Part shown: positions 40,300-48,912 of the stretch, piece after piece | How the letters are laid out: each line of letters begins with the position of its first letter | Position numbering within the stretch: the stretch's first letter is position 1 | Source of the DNA: Thermoanaerobaculales bacterium | GTDB taxonomy: Bacteria > Acidobacteriota > Thermoanaerobaculia > Thermoanaerobaculales > Sulfomarinibacteraceae | Direction of reading: 5' to 3' | Assembly (NCBI GenBank): GCA_025456145.1 | Contig: JALOLD010000021.1 | Span: forward strand, 1-54,601 | Length of the DNA stretch: 54,601 nt | Translations under genes and position numbers: made by a program | Notes under the pieces: model-generated | Databases searched by the model: none | Told to the model about the DNA's origin: nothing | The model's input: only the letters and a program-made list of their open reading frames with translations

Positions 40300-41847
40300 A
40301 TGAGCGACGTTCTCTTCGGCCAGGGCTACCACCTGCGTTTCGACCCCAAGCTGTGGGGGGCGATGGAGCCCTACCCGCCCCTCGGCGCGCTCTACGCCGC
40401 GGCGGTCCTGCGCGACGCCGGATTCTCGGTCGCCTTCCACGACTCGATGCTCGCGGTCTCCGAGGACGAGTGGGCCGAGGCCCTCGACCGCGAGGGCCCG
40501 CGCTTCGCCGTGATTTACGAGGACAACTTCAACTACCTGACCAAGATGTGCCTGCTGCGGATGCGCGAGGCCGCGTGCACGATGATCGCCATGGCCCGCG
40601 AGCGCGGGGTCGAGGTCGTGGTCGCCGGGTCCGACGCCTCGGACAACCCCGGGATCTACCTCGAGCGCGGCGCCCGGGTCGTGCTGTGCGGCGAGGGCGA
40701 GGCGAGCCTCGTCGAGGTCATGGACCGGCTCGCCGGCCGGGTCCCCGGCGAGCTCGCCGAGGTCGCGGGGATCGCCCTGGCCGACCCGGACCGGCCGGGC
40801 GGCCTCCGGCGGACTCCGGCGCGGACTCCGATCCGCGATCTCGACGCGCTGCCGCCGCCGGCCTGGGACCTCGTCGACCTCGCCCGCTACCGGGAGATCT
40901 GGCTCGCCCGGCACGGCCGCTTCTCGCTCAACATGGTGACCACCCGCGGCTGCCCCTACCACTGCAACTGGTGCGCCAAACCGCTCTGGGGCCAGCGCTA
41001 CGCCGTGCGGTCGCCGCGCGCGGTGGCCGACGAGCTCGGGCGGCTGGTCCGCGAGCACGAGGTCGAGCACGTCTGGTTCATGGACGACATCTTCGGCCTC
41101 AAGCCGAGCTGGCTGCCCGAGCTCGCCGACCTCGTCGAGGAGCGCCGGCTGGCGGTCCGCTTCAAGTGCCTGTCGCGGCCCGATCTGATGCTCCGCGAGG
41201 GGACGGTCGAGGCCCTCGCCCGGGCGGGCTGCGAGATCGTCTGGATGGGCGCCGAGTCGGGGTCGCAGACGATCCTCGACGCGATGGAGAAGGGCACCAC
41301 CGTCGAGCAGATCGCCGCCGCCGCCGACCGCCTCCACTCGGCCGGCGTCAAGGTCGCCTTCTTCGTCCAGTTCGGCTACCCGGGCGAGACCCGCGCCGAT
41401 GTCGAGGCGACCCTCCAGATGATCCGCGACTGCCGCCCCGACGACGTCGGGATGTCGGTGTCCTACCCGCTGCCCGGGACCCCGTTCCACGAGAGGGTTC
41501 AGGCCGAGCTCGGCGACAAGCGCCACTGGGTCGACTCGAACGACCTCGACATGATGTACCGGGGCCCGTTCACCACCGACTTCTACCGCCAGCTCCACAC
41601 CGTCCTCCACACCGAGCTGCGCGCCCGCCGACGGGGCCGCGAGCTCGCCGGCCTCGCCGCCCGGCCGTGGCGGCTGCGGCCGCGCCACGCGGTCGAGGCC
41701 GCGGGGGTTCTCGCGCGCTGGGCGAGGCTGCCCTTCGAGCGGCGCCGCCTCGACCGGCTGGCGCGGCTGCCCCACCGGGGGATCGGGCCGCTGCCCCCCG
41801 GGATGAGCCACGCCGAGGCGGCGCGCCCGTCGCCTCAGTCGGACTGA
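40300..41847 (+). CDS. Radical SAM enzyme with B12-binding-type N-terminal domain (1)
   Basis: The 515-residue product begins with a Rossmann-like B12-binding-type domain (about 1-145; YPPLGALYAAAVLRDAGFSV, GEGEASLVEVMDRL). The radical SAM core follows, with CPYHCNWC (Cys218, Cys222, Cys225), MDDIFGLKPSW, GAESGSQTILDAMEKG and FVQFGYPGETRADVE. The DxHxxG cobalamin motif is not seen, which is common in class B enzymes. A basic tail follows. The family does methyl transfer to unactivated carbon, ring contraction and similar steps; the substrate is unknown. It is the first of three similar genes (40.3, 42.9 and 44.3 kb). Its stop overlaps the convergent methyltransferase by 13 bases. Confidence 0.88.
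   Translation: MSDVLFGQGYHLRFDPKLWGAMEPYPPLGALYAAAVLRDAGFSVAFHDSMLAVSEDEWAEALDREGPRFAVIYEDNFNYLTKMCLLRMREAACTMIAMARERGVEVVVAGSDASDNPGIYLERGARVVLCGEGEASLVEVMDRLAGRVPGELAEVAGIALADPDRPGGLRRTPARTPIRDLDALPPPAWDLVDLARYREIWLARHGRFSLNMVTTRGCPYHCNWCAKPLWGQRYAVRSPRAVADELGRLVREHEVEHVWFMDDIFGLKPSWLPELADLVEERRLAVRFKCLSRPDLMLREGTVEALARAGCEIVWMGAESGSQTILDAMEKGTTVEQIAAAADRLHSAGVKVAFFVQFGYPGETRADVEATLQMIRDCRPDDVGMSVSYPLPGTPFHERVQAELGDKRHWVDSNDLDMMYRGPFTTDFYRQLHTVLHTELRARRRGRELAGLAARPWRLRPRHAVEAAGVLARWARLPFERRRLDRLARLPHRGIGPLPPGMSHAEAARPSPQSD
41831..41847. terminator. 17-base palindrome spanning both convergent stop codons
   Basis: CCTCAGTCGGACTGAGG has 8-base arms and one central base. It contains both TGA stops of the convergent genes, so both proteins end in PQSD. 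It may act as a compact bidirectional terminator. Confidence 0.55.
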
Positions 41848-42815
41848 GGGCCGCTGCCCCGTCCGCGGCCGGCCGCCCCACCGGGTCGTTTGACGGCCCA
41901 GAGAACGAGGAAGGTCACCGGCTCGCGGCGGCCGCGGACCCTCGCGAGCAGCGGCCGCAGAGACCAGCGGAGGCCATAGAAGGGCCGGTGCATCCGCCAC
42001 TCGAGGCCGAGCGACCGGGCGAGCCCGGCGAGCTCGGCGAAGGTGAGGTAGCCGCGGCACGGGATCGAGTCCGAGGCCAGGCCGTGGTCCCGGAGGAAGG
42101 CCGACCGGCGCTCCTCGACCATCTGCCGCCCGGCCGGGTCCGAGCGGTAGAGCGGCGAGTCGATGACGGCGACCACGCCGCCCGGGCTCACCACCCGGAG
42201 CGCCTCGCCGAGGGTCCGGGCGTAGTCGGTCGAGTAGTGGAGGGCGCCGTTGAAGACGGCGAGGTCGAGGCTGTCGCCGGCCAGGGGCAGCCGGTCGAAC
42301 TCGGCCTGGACGGTCTCGAAGGCGACCTCCGAGAAGCGGGCGGCGCCGAGCCCGTCGGTCTCGCCGGTCAGGATGTCGAGCGCCGCGACCGAGTGGCCGG
42401 CGAGGGCGAGCCGGCGCGACATCCAGGTCGTGCCGGCGCCGAGATCGGCCACCTTCAGGGGTCCCCGTTCAGCGGCGAGGGGCTCGACCACCCGCGCGAG
42501 GAGGCTGCGGTAGGAGCGGGCGCGGATCCGCCACTCGGTCGGGTGCCGCCCGGTGCGGTCCGCGAAGGGCAGGGCACGGTAGGTCTCGGCGTCGGGGACG
42601 CCCCGGGCCTCGCCGCGGCGCACCCGCTCGTAGTCGCCGAGGAACTCCCGGTAGCCGGCCAGCCGATCCTCGGCGATCAGGCCGAGCACCCCGCCCCGCG
42701 AGCCGAATTCGAGGCCGTCCGCGGGGCATCTCAGCGTCCCCGGGGGCCGCGCCTCGAGGGGACCGAGGCACTCCGGGCAGACCCATCGGAAGGGCGATCG
42801 CGGGCTCGGCGGCAT
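41835..42815 (-). CDS. SAM-dependent methyltransferase with Trm112-like N-terminal zinc-ribbon
   Basis: The 326-residue product has an N-terminal stretch resembling the Trm112/YcaR zinc ribbon (WVCPEC, Cys13 and Cys16; LRCPADGLEFGSRGGVLGLI, Cys30). Only three Cys are visible, so metal binding may be incomplete. The methyltransferase core follows: motif I KVADLGAGTTWMSRRLAL and motif II AALDI, then VFNGALHYS. The start at 42815 fits TACGAT 5 bases upstream on the minus strand. It lies head-to-head with a radical SAM gene and tail-to-tail with another, so it probably acts in the same pathway. Confidence 0.85.
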   Translation of the reverse strand: MPPSPRSPFRWVCPECLGPLEARPPGTLRCPADGLEFGSRGGVLGLIAEDRLAGYREFLGDYERVRRGEARGVPDAETYRALPFADRTGRHPTEWRIRARSYRSLLARVVEPLAAERGPLKVADLGAGTTWMSRRLALAGHSVAALDILTGETDGLGAARFSEVAFETVQAEFDRLPLAGDSLDLAVFNGALHYSTDYARTLGEALRVVSPGGVVAVIDSPLYRSDPAGRQMVEERRSAFLRDHGLASDSIPCRGYLTFAELAGLARSLGLEWRMHRPFYGLRWSLRPLLARVRGRREPVTFLVLWAVKRPGGAAGRGRGSGPQSD

Positions 42816-42820
42816 GACCC

Positions 42821-42851
42821 ATCGTATCAATGAGACGCGATCTCCTATACT
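42821..42851. promoter_or_regulatory. Divergent near-leaderless promoters
   Basis: On the minus strand TACGAT (42821-42826) ends 5 bases before ATG 42815. On the plus strand TATACT (42846-42851) ends 8 bases before ATG 42860. Both genes share a 44-base gap, so their -35 regions must overlap. Confidence 0.45.
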
Positions 42852-42859
42852 AGGGGCCG

Positions 42860-44350
42860 ATGTCCACCACCATGACCCGCCCCGGCGCCGACCTGCTGCT
42901 ATCCCACGGCTACTGCCTCGCCGAGGACGAGCACGAGCGGGCGATCATGATGCCCTACCCGCCGCTCGGGCTGCTCTACCTCTCCTCCCACCTCAAGGCG
43001 CGCGGATTCGCGGTGGCGGTCTACGACACCACCTTCGGCACGATCGACGGCTTCGCCGCCGAGCTCGGGACGCTCCGGCCCCGGGTCGTCGGTCTGTCGT
43101 GCAACCTGATGACCCGGGGCGCGGTCCTGACCATGGTCGCGATGGCCAAGGAGGCCGGCGCCTGGGTGGTGGTCGGCGGCCCGGAGCCGGCGCCCAACGC
43201 CGAGGAGTACCTCCGGCGGGGCGCCGATGTCGTCGTCGTCGGCGAGGGCGAGGCGACCCTCGAGGAGCTGCTCCGTCATCTGCCCGAGCGGGGTCGGGAC
43301 GGGCTCGAGGAGGTTCCCGGCATCGCCTTTCTCGACGGTCGCGACGCCCTGCGCACGACGCCTCCCCAGCCCCAGCTCCGGCCTCTGTCGGCCCAGCCGT
43401 GGCCGGATCGCGAGGCGATCGCCATGGACCGCTATCTCGAGGCCTGGCGGACCCACCACGGCGCCGGGTCGGTGTCGCTCATCACCTCCCGGGGCTGCCC
43501 CTTCACCTGCACCTGGTGCTCGCACGGGGTCTTCGGCCAGACCCACCGCCGGCGCGACCCGTCGGAGGTCGCCGACGAGGTCGAGCACATCCTCGCCCGC
43601 TACCGGCCGGACCGGTTGTGGTACGCCGACGACGTCTTCACCCTCAACCGCCGGTGGACCCTCGACTACGCCGCCGAGCTCGAGCGCCGCGGGATCCGGG
43701 TTCCCTTCGAGTGCATCAGCCGCGCCGACCGGATCAACGAGGAGGTCGCCGACGCGCTCGCCGGGATGGGCTGCTTCCGGCTCTGGATCGGCTCGGAGAG
43801 CGGCTCGCAGCGGGTGCTCGACGCGATGGGGAGGCTGACCACCGTCGAGGACGTCCGCGCCAAGACCGCGATGCTGCGCTCGCGCGGGATCCAGGTCGGG
43901 ATGTTCATGATGCTCGGCTACGAGGGCGAGGAGGAGAGCGATCTCGAGGCCTCGGTGGAGCACCTCAAGCTCTCCTCGCCGGACATCTTCCTGACCACCG
44001 TCGCCTACCCGATCCGCGGCACCGCCTACTACGAGCAGGTCCGGGAGCGGATCGTCACCGACCGGCCGTGGGCCGGGCGGACCGACCGCGACCTGAGGAT
44101 CGCCGGCCGCCGGTCGCGGCGCTACTACGACTGGGCGACCCGTTGGATGGTCAACGAGGTCGGCCTCGACCGCGCCCGTCGTCAGGGCTCGCGCGACTGG
44201 CTCCGGCTGGGCCGTCTCTATCTGGCCGCCCGGCGCGGCCGGCTCGGGATGTGGCTGAGCCGCAACGAGCGCGAGACCGACGGGATGGCGCCGCCGAGCG
44301 GCCGGGGCTGGGCCGAGGAGGAGCGCCGGGCGCGCGAGGCGGCGGGATGA
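42860..44350 (+). CDS. Radical SAM enzyme with B12-binding-type N-terminal domain (2)
   Basis: The 496-residue product is a paralogue of the enzyme at 40300. The N-terminal domain (about 8-145) shares YPPLGLLYLSSHLKARGF and GEGEATLEELL. The core has CPFTCTWC (Cys213, Cys217, Cys220), YADDVFTLNRRW, GSESGSQRVLDAMG and FMMLGYEGEEESDLE. It starts leaderless-style after TATACT and overlaps the next gene by 4 bases (ATGA), so genes 2 and 3 form an operon. Function unknown; lipid, polyketide or bacteriochlorin-like ring chemistry are typical for relatives. Confidence 0.88.
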   Translation: MSTTMTRPGADLLLSHGYCLAEDEHERAIMMPYPPLGLLYLSSHLKARGFAVAVYDTTFGTIDGFAAELGTLRPRVVGLSCNLMTRGAVLTMVAMAKEAGAWVVVGGPEPAPNAEEYLRRGADVVVVGEGEATLEELLRHLPERGRDGLEEVPGIAFLDGRDALRTTPPQPQLRPLSAQPWPDREAIAMDRYLEAWRTHHGAGSVSLITSRGCPFTCTWCSHGVFGQTHRRRDPSEVADEVEHILARYRPDRLWYADDVFTLNRRWTLDYAAELERRGIRVPFECISRADRINEEVADALAGMGCFRLWIGSESGSQRVLDAMGRLTTVEDVRAKTAMLRSRGIQVGMFMMLGYEGEEESDLEASVEHLKLSSPDIFLTTVAYPIRGTAYYEQVRERIVTDRPWAGRTDRDLRIAGRRSRRYYDWATRWMVNEVGLDRARRQGSRDWLRLGRLYLAARRGRLGMWLSRNERETDGMAPPSGRGWAEEERRAREAAG

Positions 44351-45825
44351 GGGTCCTGCTCTACAACCCGCGGTCGTCGGCGGGCCGCAAGCCGGTCCTG
44401 CCGATGTCGCTGCTCGCCGTCGCCGCGGGGCTCGAGGGGGCGCACGAGCTCCACATCGTCGACGGCAACCTCGAGGACGACCCGGCCGCCGCCCTCGGCC
44501 GGTTGATCGGCGACGACCCGGGGACCACCGTCCTCGGCGTCACGGTGATGCCGGGCCCACAGCTGGCCGACGCGGTCCCGCTGTGCCGCGAGCTCCGGCG
44601 CCGTCACCCCGGGCTGACCATCGTCTGGGGGGGCTACTTCCCGAGCCAGCACTGGGATGTCTGCCTGCGCTCCGAGCTCGTCGACTTCGTCGTCCGCGGC
44701 CACGGCGAGCGGGTCTTTGCCGAGCTGCTGACCCAACTCGCGACCGGCTCGCCCTCACCGGGGGAGATCGCCGGCCTCGCCTGGCGCGACGGCGGCGAGC
44801 CGCGCTCGAACCCGCGCGCCCCGATTCCCCGCCCCGACGATCTGCCGGAGTGGGACTACGACCTCGTCGACATGCCGCGCTACCTGAGGCGGACCTTTCT
44901 CGGTCGCCGGACGGTGGGCGCCCACACCTCCTACGGCTGCCCCTACTTCTGCAACTTCTGCGCGGTCGTGACGATGGTCGAGGGACGGTGGCTCGCCCAG
45001 TCGGCGGAGCGGGTGGCGAGGACCTTCGCCGAGTACCGGCGGCGCTGGAATGTCGACGCGGTCGAGCTCACCGACAACAACTTCTTCGTCCACGAGGCGC
45101 GGGTCGCCGAGGTCGCCGAGCGGGTCCGCCCTCTCGGGATGGCCTGGTGGGGCGAGGGCCGGATCGACACCATGCTCAGGTTCTCCGAGACGACCTGGCG
45201 GGCGATGCGCGACGGCGGCCTCAAGATGGTCTTCCTCGGCGCCGAGTCGGGCTCCGCCGAGACCCTGAAGCGGATGGACAAGGGCGGCTCGGTCTCGCCC
45301 GAGGCGACCCTCGAGATGGTCGGGCTGATGGCCCGCTGGGGGATCGTCCCCGAGCTCAGCTTCGTCCTCGGCAGCCCGCCCGACCCGGACGACGACGCGG
45401 ACCAGACGATCGACTTCATCCGCCGGGTCAAGCGGGTCAACCCGGCGACCGAGATCATCATGTACCTCTACACCCCGGTGCCGCTGGCCGGCGAGCTGCT
45501 CGACGGGGCCGCCGCCGGCGGCTTCGCCTTCCCCGAGACCCTGGAGGAGTGGGTCAGCCACGACTGGCTCGACTTCGCCCAGCGGCGCAGCCGCACCCTG
45601 AGCTGGATCCGGCCCAGCCTGGGCGAGCGGATCCGCGAGTTCGAGCGGGTCCTCAACGCCTACCACCCGACGACCACGATGACCACCCTGACCGGGCTGC
45701 GCCGGACGATGCTGCGCGGCCTCGCGGCGTGGCGCTACCACGCCGGGTTCTACCGCTGGCCGGTCGAGCTCGCCGCGGCCCATCGTCTCGTCGCCTACCA
45801 GCGGCCCGAGACGACGGGGTTTTGA
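44347..45825 (+). CDS. Radical SAM enzyme with B12-binding-type N-terminal domain (3)
   Basis: The 492-residue product has an N-terminal B12-type domain (VLLYNPRSSAGRKPVLPMSL, GVTVMPGP, VWGGYFPSQHWDV, VRGHGERVFAEL). The radical SAM motif is CPYFCNFC (Cys198, Cys202, Cys205), followed by LTDNNFFVHE, GAESGSAETLKRMDKG and SFVLGSPPDPDDDADQ. It differs from the other two in its N-terminal start and in ending with an aromatic-rich helix region (HAGFYRWPVELAAAHR). Translation is coupled to gene 2 (ATGA). The next gene starts within 15 bases, so the three are one operon. Confidence 0.88.
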   Translation: MRVLLYNPRSSAGRKPVLPMSLLAVAAGLEGAHELHIVDGNLEDDPAAALGRLIGDDPGTTVLGVTVMPGPQLADAVPLCRELRRRHPGLTIVWGGYFPSQHWDVCLRSELVDFVVRGHGERVFAELLTQLATGSPSPGEIAGLAWRDGGEPRSNPRAPIPRPDDLPEWDYDLVDMPRYLRRTFLGRRTVGAHTSYGCPYFCNFCAVVTMVEGRWLAQSAERVARTFAEYRRRWNVDAVELTDNNFFVHEARVAEVAERVRPLGMAWWGEGRIDTMLRFSETTWRAMRDGGLKMVFLGAESGSAETLKRMDKGGSVSPEATLEMVGLMARWGIVPELSFVLGSPPDPDDDADQTIDFIRRVKRVNPATEIIMYLYTPVPLAGELLDGAAAGGFAFPETLEEWVSHDWLDFAQRRSRTLSWIRPSLGERIREFERVLNAYHPTTTMTTLTGLRRTMLRGLAAWRYHAGFYRWPVELAAAHRLVAYQRPETTGF

Positions 45826-45839
45826 GGGTGGCGGCCACG

Positions 45840-46943
45840 ATGGGAGACGGCTGGCGGTGGGCCCTGGCGGTGCTGGCCCGGCGCCTCGGCGGCCGGCCGC
45901 CGGCTCGCTCGGACCGGCCCGAGACCATTCCGGTGCTCGTTCTCTTCCCGCACAGCCGGTGCAACTGCCGGTGCGTGATGTGCGACATCTGGAAGGCCAA
46001 CCGGGATCGCCGTGAGCTCGAGGAGGCCGATCTGGCGCCGCACATCGACGGTATCAGGCGGCTCGGCGTCCGCTGGATCGTGCTCTCGGGCGGCGAGCCG
46101 CTGATGCACTCGAACCTGTGGCGGCTGTGTGCCGCCCTCGAGCCCCTCGACGTCACGATCACCCTGCTCTCGACCGGCCTGCTGCTCGAGGAGCACGCCG
46201 CCGACGTGACCCGCTGGTGCAACGAGGTGATCGTGTCCCTCGACGGCCCGCGCGAGGTCCACGACGCCATCCGCCGGGTGCCCGGGGCCTACGAACGGCT
46301 GGCCGCCGGGGTGGCGGCGCTGCGCCGTGAGCGGCCGAGTATCCGGGTGACCGCCCGCAGCGTGATCCACAAGTTGAACTTCCGCGAGCTCCCGGCGATC
46401 GTCGACGCGGCGATCGCTCTCGGCCTCGACGGGGTGTCGTTCCTCGCCGCCGACACGACCTCGAGTGCCTTCAACCGACCGGGGGGATGGAGCGACGAGC
46501 GTGCCGCCGAGGTCGGGCTCGACCCCGCCGAGGTCGCCGAGCTCGCGGCGGTCGTCGAGACGACCATCCGGGAGCACCGCGATCGGATCGAGAGCGGCTT
46601 CGTCGCCGAGCCGCCGGCCAAGCTGCGCTCGCTCGCGCGCCACTACGCGAGCCTCAACGGCGACGCCGAGCCCGAGACCCGGCGCTGCAACGCGCCCTGG
46701 GTGTCGGCGGTGGTCGAGGCCGACGGGACGGTCCGTCCGTGTTTCTTCCACCGGCCGATCGGTCGCCTGGCCGACGCTCGCCTCGACGAGATCCTCCTCG
46801 GCGACGCCGCCGCCACATTCCGGCGCGGTCTCGACGTCCGTAGCGACCCGACCTGTCGTCACTGCGTCTGCACCCTGTGGCTCGAGCCGGCCGAGACCCT
46901 GCGGCCGAGGAGGCGCCGCGGCGGTCAGCCGGCCGAGAGATAG
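45840..46943 (+). CDS. SPASM-type radical SAM enzyme
   Basis: The 367-residue product has no B12 domain. CNCRCVMC carries the cluster motif (Cys41, Cys45, Cys48), followed by VLSGGEPLMH and VSLDGPREVHDAIR. The C-terminus is SPASM-like (RRCNAPWVSAVVEADGTVRP, then CF, ending CRHCVC). Such enzymes act on peptides, sugars or lipids. Start choices are GTG 45828 or ATG 45840; neither has an ideal ribosome binding site, though GAGGG lies before the ATG. It is last in the three-gene operon and overlaps the convergent GT4 gene by 19 bases. Confidence 0.87.
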   Translation: MGDGWRWALAVLARRLGGRPPARSDRPETIPVLVLFPHSRCNCRCVMCDIWKANRDRRELEEADLAPHIDGIRRLGVRWIVLSGGEPLMHSNLWRLCAALEPLDVTITLLSTGLLLEEHAADVTRWCNEVIVSLDGPREVHDAIRRVPGAYERLAAGVAALRRERPSIRVTARSVIHKLNFRELPAIVDAAIALGLDGVSFLAADTTSSAFNRPGGWSDERAAEVGLDPAEVAELAAVVETTIREHRDRIESGFVAEPPAKLRSLARHYASLNGDAEPETRRCNAPWVSAVVEADGTVRPCFFHRPIGRLADARLDEILLGDAAATFRRGLDVRSDPTCRHCVCTLWLEPAETLRPRRRRGGQPAER

Positions 46944-48046
46944 ACGCGAGCGAGCCGCCCGACCGAAGCCTCCAGGCTCAGGTCGCGCCGGACCGTCTCC
47001 GCGGCCCGTCGGCCGAGGTCGAGTCCACGCGAACCGTGCTCGAGCACCGCCTTGACCGCGCTGGCGAGTGCTCTCGGTTCGCGATCGGGCACCGTCACCG
47101 CGGCATCGCCGAGCCCGCGCAGGATGCCGACCGCGGTGCCGACCGTCGCGGTCCCACAGGCGGCGGCCTCGAGCACCGCCATCCCCTGGCTCTCGAAGCG
47201 CGAGGTCACGAGGTGGAGATCGGCGGCGCGGTAGAACGGTGGCAGGAGGTCATGGGCGACCGGGCCGTGGAAGCGGACCCGGTCGGCGAGCCCGAGGGTG
47301 GCGGCCCGCGCCGCAAGGGTCTCGCGGAGCGGGCCCTCGCCGACCAGGTGGAGCCGGGCGTCGGGGTGGCGCCCGGCGAGGAGGGCGAACGCGTCGAGCA
47401 GCAGCGCCTGGTCTTTGACCGGGGTCAGTGACGCGACCTGGAGCAGGCAGGGCGTACCCTCCAACCCGGCACGCTCGCCATCGGGACGGAAGAGGTCCGG
47501 ATCGACGCCGAGGGGCGACACCGCCAGCGGTCGATCCCCGCGGACCGCCCGCGCCGGTCCTTCCAGAGAGGCCGATCCTACCGTCGCCGCGTCGGCGCCT
47601 TTTAGGCTGCGCCGCACCAGCCAGCGGCCGGTCCGGCCGAGCTGGACGCCATAGCCGATGTCGGGAAGGCCGACCAGCTCGCCGCCCATCACCGACACCA
47701 CCGACCGGATGCCGAGCCGGCGCCCGGCGGTAACGGCGACGAAGCCGGCCTCGTCGGCCCACAGCCCGTGGACCGCGTCGAGGGGCGAGCGTCGATGGGC
47801 CCGGCCGACCTCGGCGAGGGCGCGCACCAGCATCGCGAGACGCCACGCCCCGGTCCGGACGCCGCCGGCGAGCGGCACCACCCGGGCGCCGAAGAAGGGG
47901 TAGGGGTCGCGCCGCCGCGGGTGGCGCAGCGCGATCACCGTGACCTCGTGCTCGGCGGCGAGCCGGCGCACCAGGTGGTGGAGGGCCGGGATGCACCAGT
48001 CGTCCTCGGCGGCGCTGAAGCCCGGGGTGACGAGGCACAGCCTCAC
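46925..48046 (-). CDS. GT4-family glycosyltransferase
   Basis: The 373-residue GT-B enzyme has an N-terminal acceptor domain (VRLCLVTPGFSAAEDDWCIP, VHGLWADEAGFVA). The donor domain follows (VSPLGVDPDLFRPDGE, LLQVASLTPVKDQALLLDAF, LHLVGEGPLRETLAA), with TSRFESQGMAVLEAAACGTA as the acidic EX7E-type site. GTG 48046 overlaps the upstream methyltransferase stop by 4 bases. It is convergent with the SPASM radical SAM gene. Confidence 0.9.
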   Translation of the reverse strand: MRLCLVTPGFSAAEDDWCIPALHHLVRRLAAEHEVTVIALRHPRRRDPYPFFGARVVPLAGGVRTGAWRLAMLVRALAEVGRAHRRSPLDAVHGLWADEAGFVAVTAGRRLGIRSVVSVMGGELVGLPDIGYGVQLGRTGRWLVRRSLKGADAATVGSASLEGPARAVRGDRPLAVSPLGVDPDLFRPDGERAGLEGTPCLLQVASLTPVKDQALLLDAFALLAGRHPDARLHLVGEGPLRETLAARAATLGLADRVRFHGPVAHDLLPPFYRAADLHLVTSRFESQGMAVLEAAACGTATVGTAVGILRGLGDAAVTVPDREPRALASAVKAVLEHGSRGLDLGRRAAETVRRDLSLEASVGRLARVYLSAG

Positions 48047-48789
48047 GGCCGGCGCTCGCCGATGAAGATCCAGCTCTCGAGCTTCGACCAGGCGTCGTGG
48101 TGGCGACGCATCAGCCAGCGCCAACGCAGCGAGCGGAGGTAGAGCGCCGGCGACGCGAGATAGGGGCGCCGCCGTTCGAGCCAGCCCCTCCGATCCGGGG
48201 GGCGTTCGGCCCGGGCCACGTCGTCGACCGCGGTCACCTCCTCGAGGCGGAGACCCGAGCCCTCGAGCAGCGCGACCCACCCGTCGCGGTCGCGCGGGTC
48301 GACCGCCGACGCGGGGATGCCGAAGCAGCGCCTGGACAGCGCGTTGACCCGCGCCGCCCGTCCGGCCGGGGTGCCCGGACGCCAGATCCGCTCGTTGAGG
48401 CCGACCCGCCCCCCCGGACGTACCACCCGGACCATCTCGGGGACGACCCGGCGGGGATCGAGCAGGGCGACCACCGACTCCGCCCAGACCGCGTCGAACG
48501 AGCCGTCTGCGAAGGGCAGCGCGGGATCGGCAGCGGCCCGGATCAGGGCGAGCTCCGTGGACCTCCGGCGGGCCGCCGCGAGCATCGCCGGCCGGAGGTC
48601 GAGGGCGATCGGCCGAGCGCCCGAGCGTGCCGCCTCGACCGCGGTGGCGCCGGTCCCGCACCCGAGATCGAGGACCCGGTCACCCCGGGCGATCCGCAGG
48701 CCGGCGAGAAGGTGGGTGGTCGCCGACGCGCCTCCCGGGTGGACCCACGGCGTCGAAAAGGCGGCCTCGAGGTCGAGGTAGTCGGTCAT
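48043..48789 (-). CDS. Class I SAM-dependent methyltransferase (methyltransferase type 11)
   Basis: The 248-residue product has motif I RVLDLGCGTGATAVEA, motif II PIALDLRPAMLAAA, SFDAVWAESVVALL and a post-I loop VVRPGGRVGLNE. The C-terminal part is Arg- and Trp-rich (LRSLRWRWLMRRHHDAWSKL). It is translationally coupled to the GT4 gene by GTGA, so it may methylate the same glycan or lipid. ATG 48789 is used because the N-terminus aligns with relatives; the ribosome binding site is weak. Confidence 0.88.
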   Translation of the reverse strand: MTDYLDLEAAFSTPWVHPGGASATTHLLAGLRIARGDRVLDLGCGTGATAVEAARSGARPIALDLRPAMLAAARRRSTELALIRAAADPALPFADGSFDAVWAESVVALLDPRRVVPEMVRVVRPGGRVGLNERIWRPGTPAGRAARVNALSRRCFGIPASAVDPRDRDGWVALLEGSGLRLEEVTAVDDVARAERPPDRRGWLERRRPYLASPALYLRSLRWRWLMRRHHDAWSKLESWIFIGERRP

Positions 48790-48912
48790 GCCCGCCACAC
48801 CCCAGAGCACGGCCGGCCACGGCGTTGGTCGAGGAGCGATCGGGCGCCCGCGAGGTGCATCCGGGGCTGGGGGTACCGTCGCGGCTCGATCCCGAGGGCG
48901 CCAAGGCCCGTT

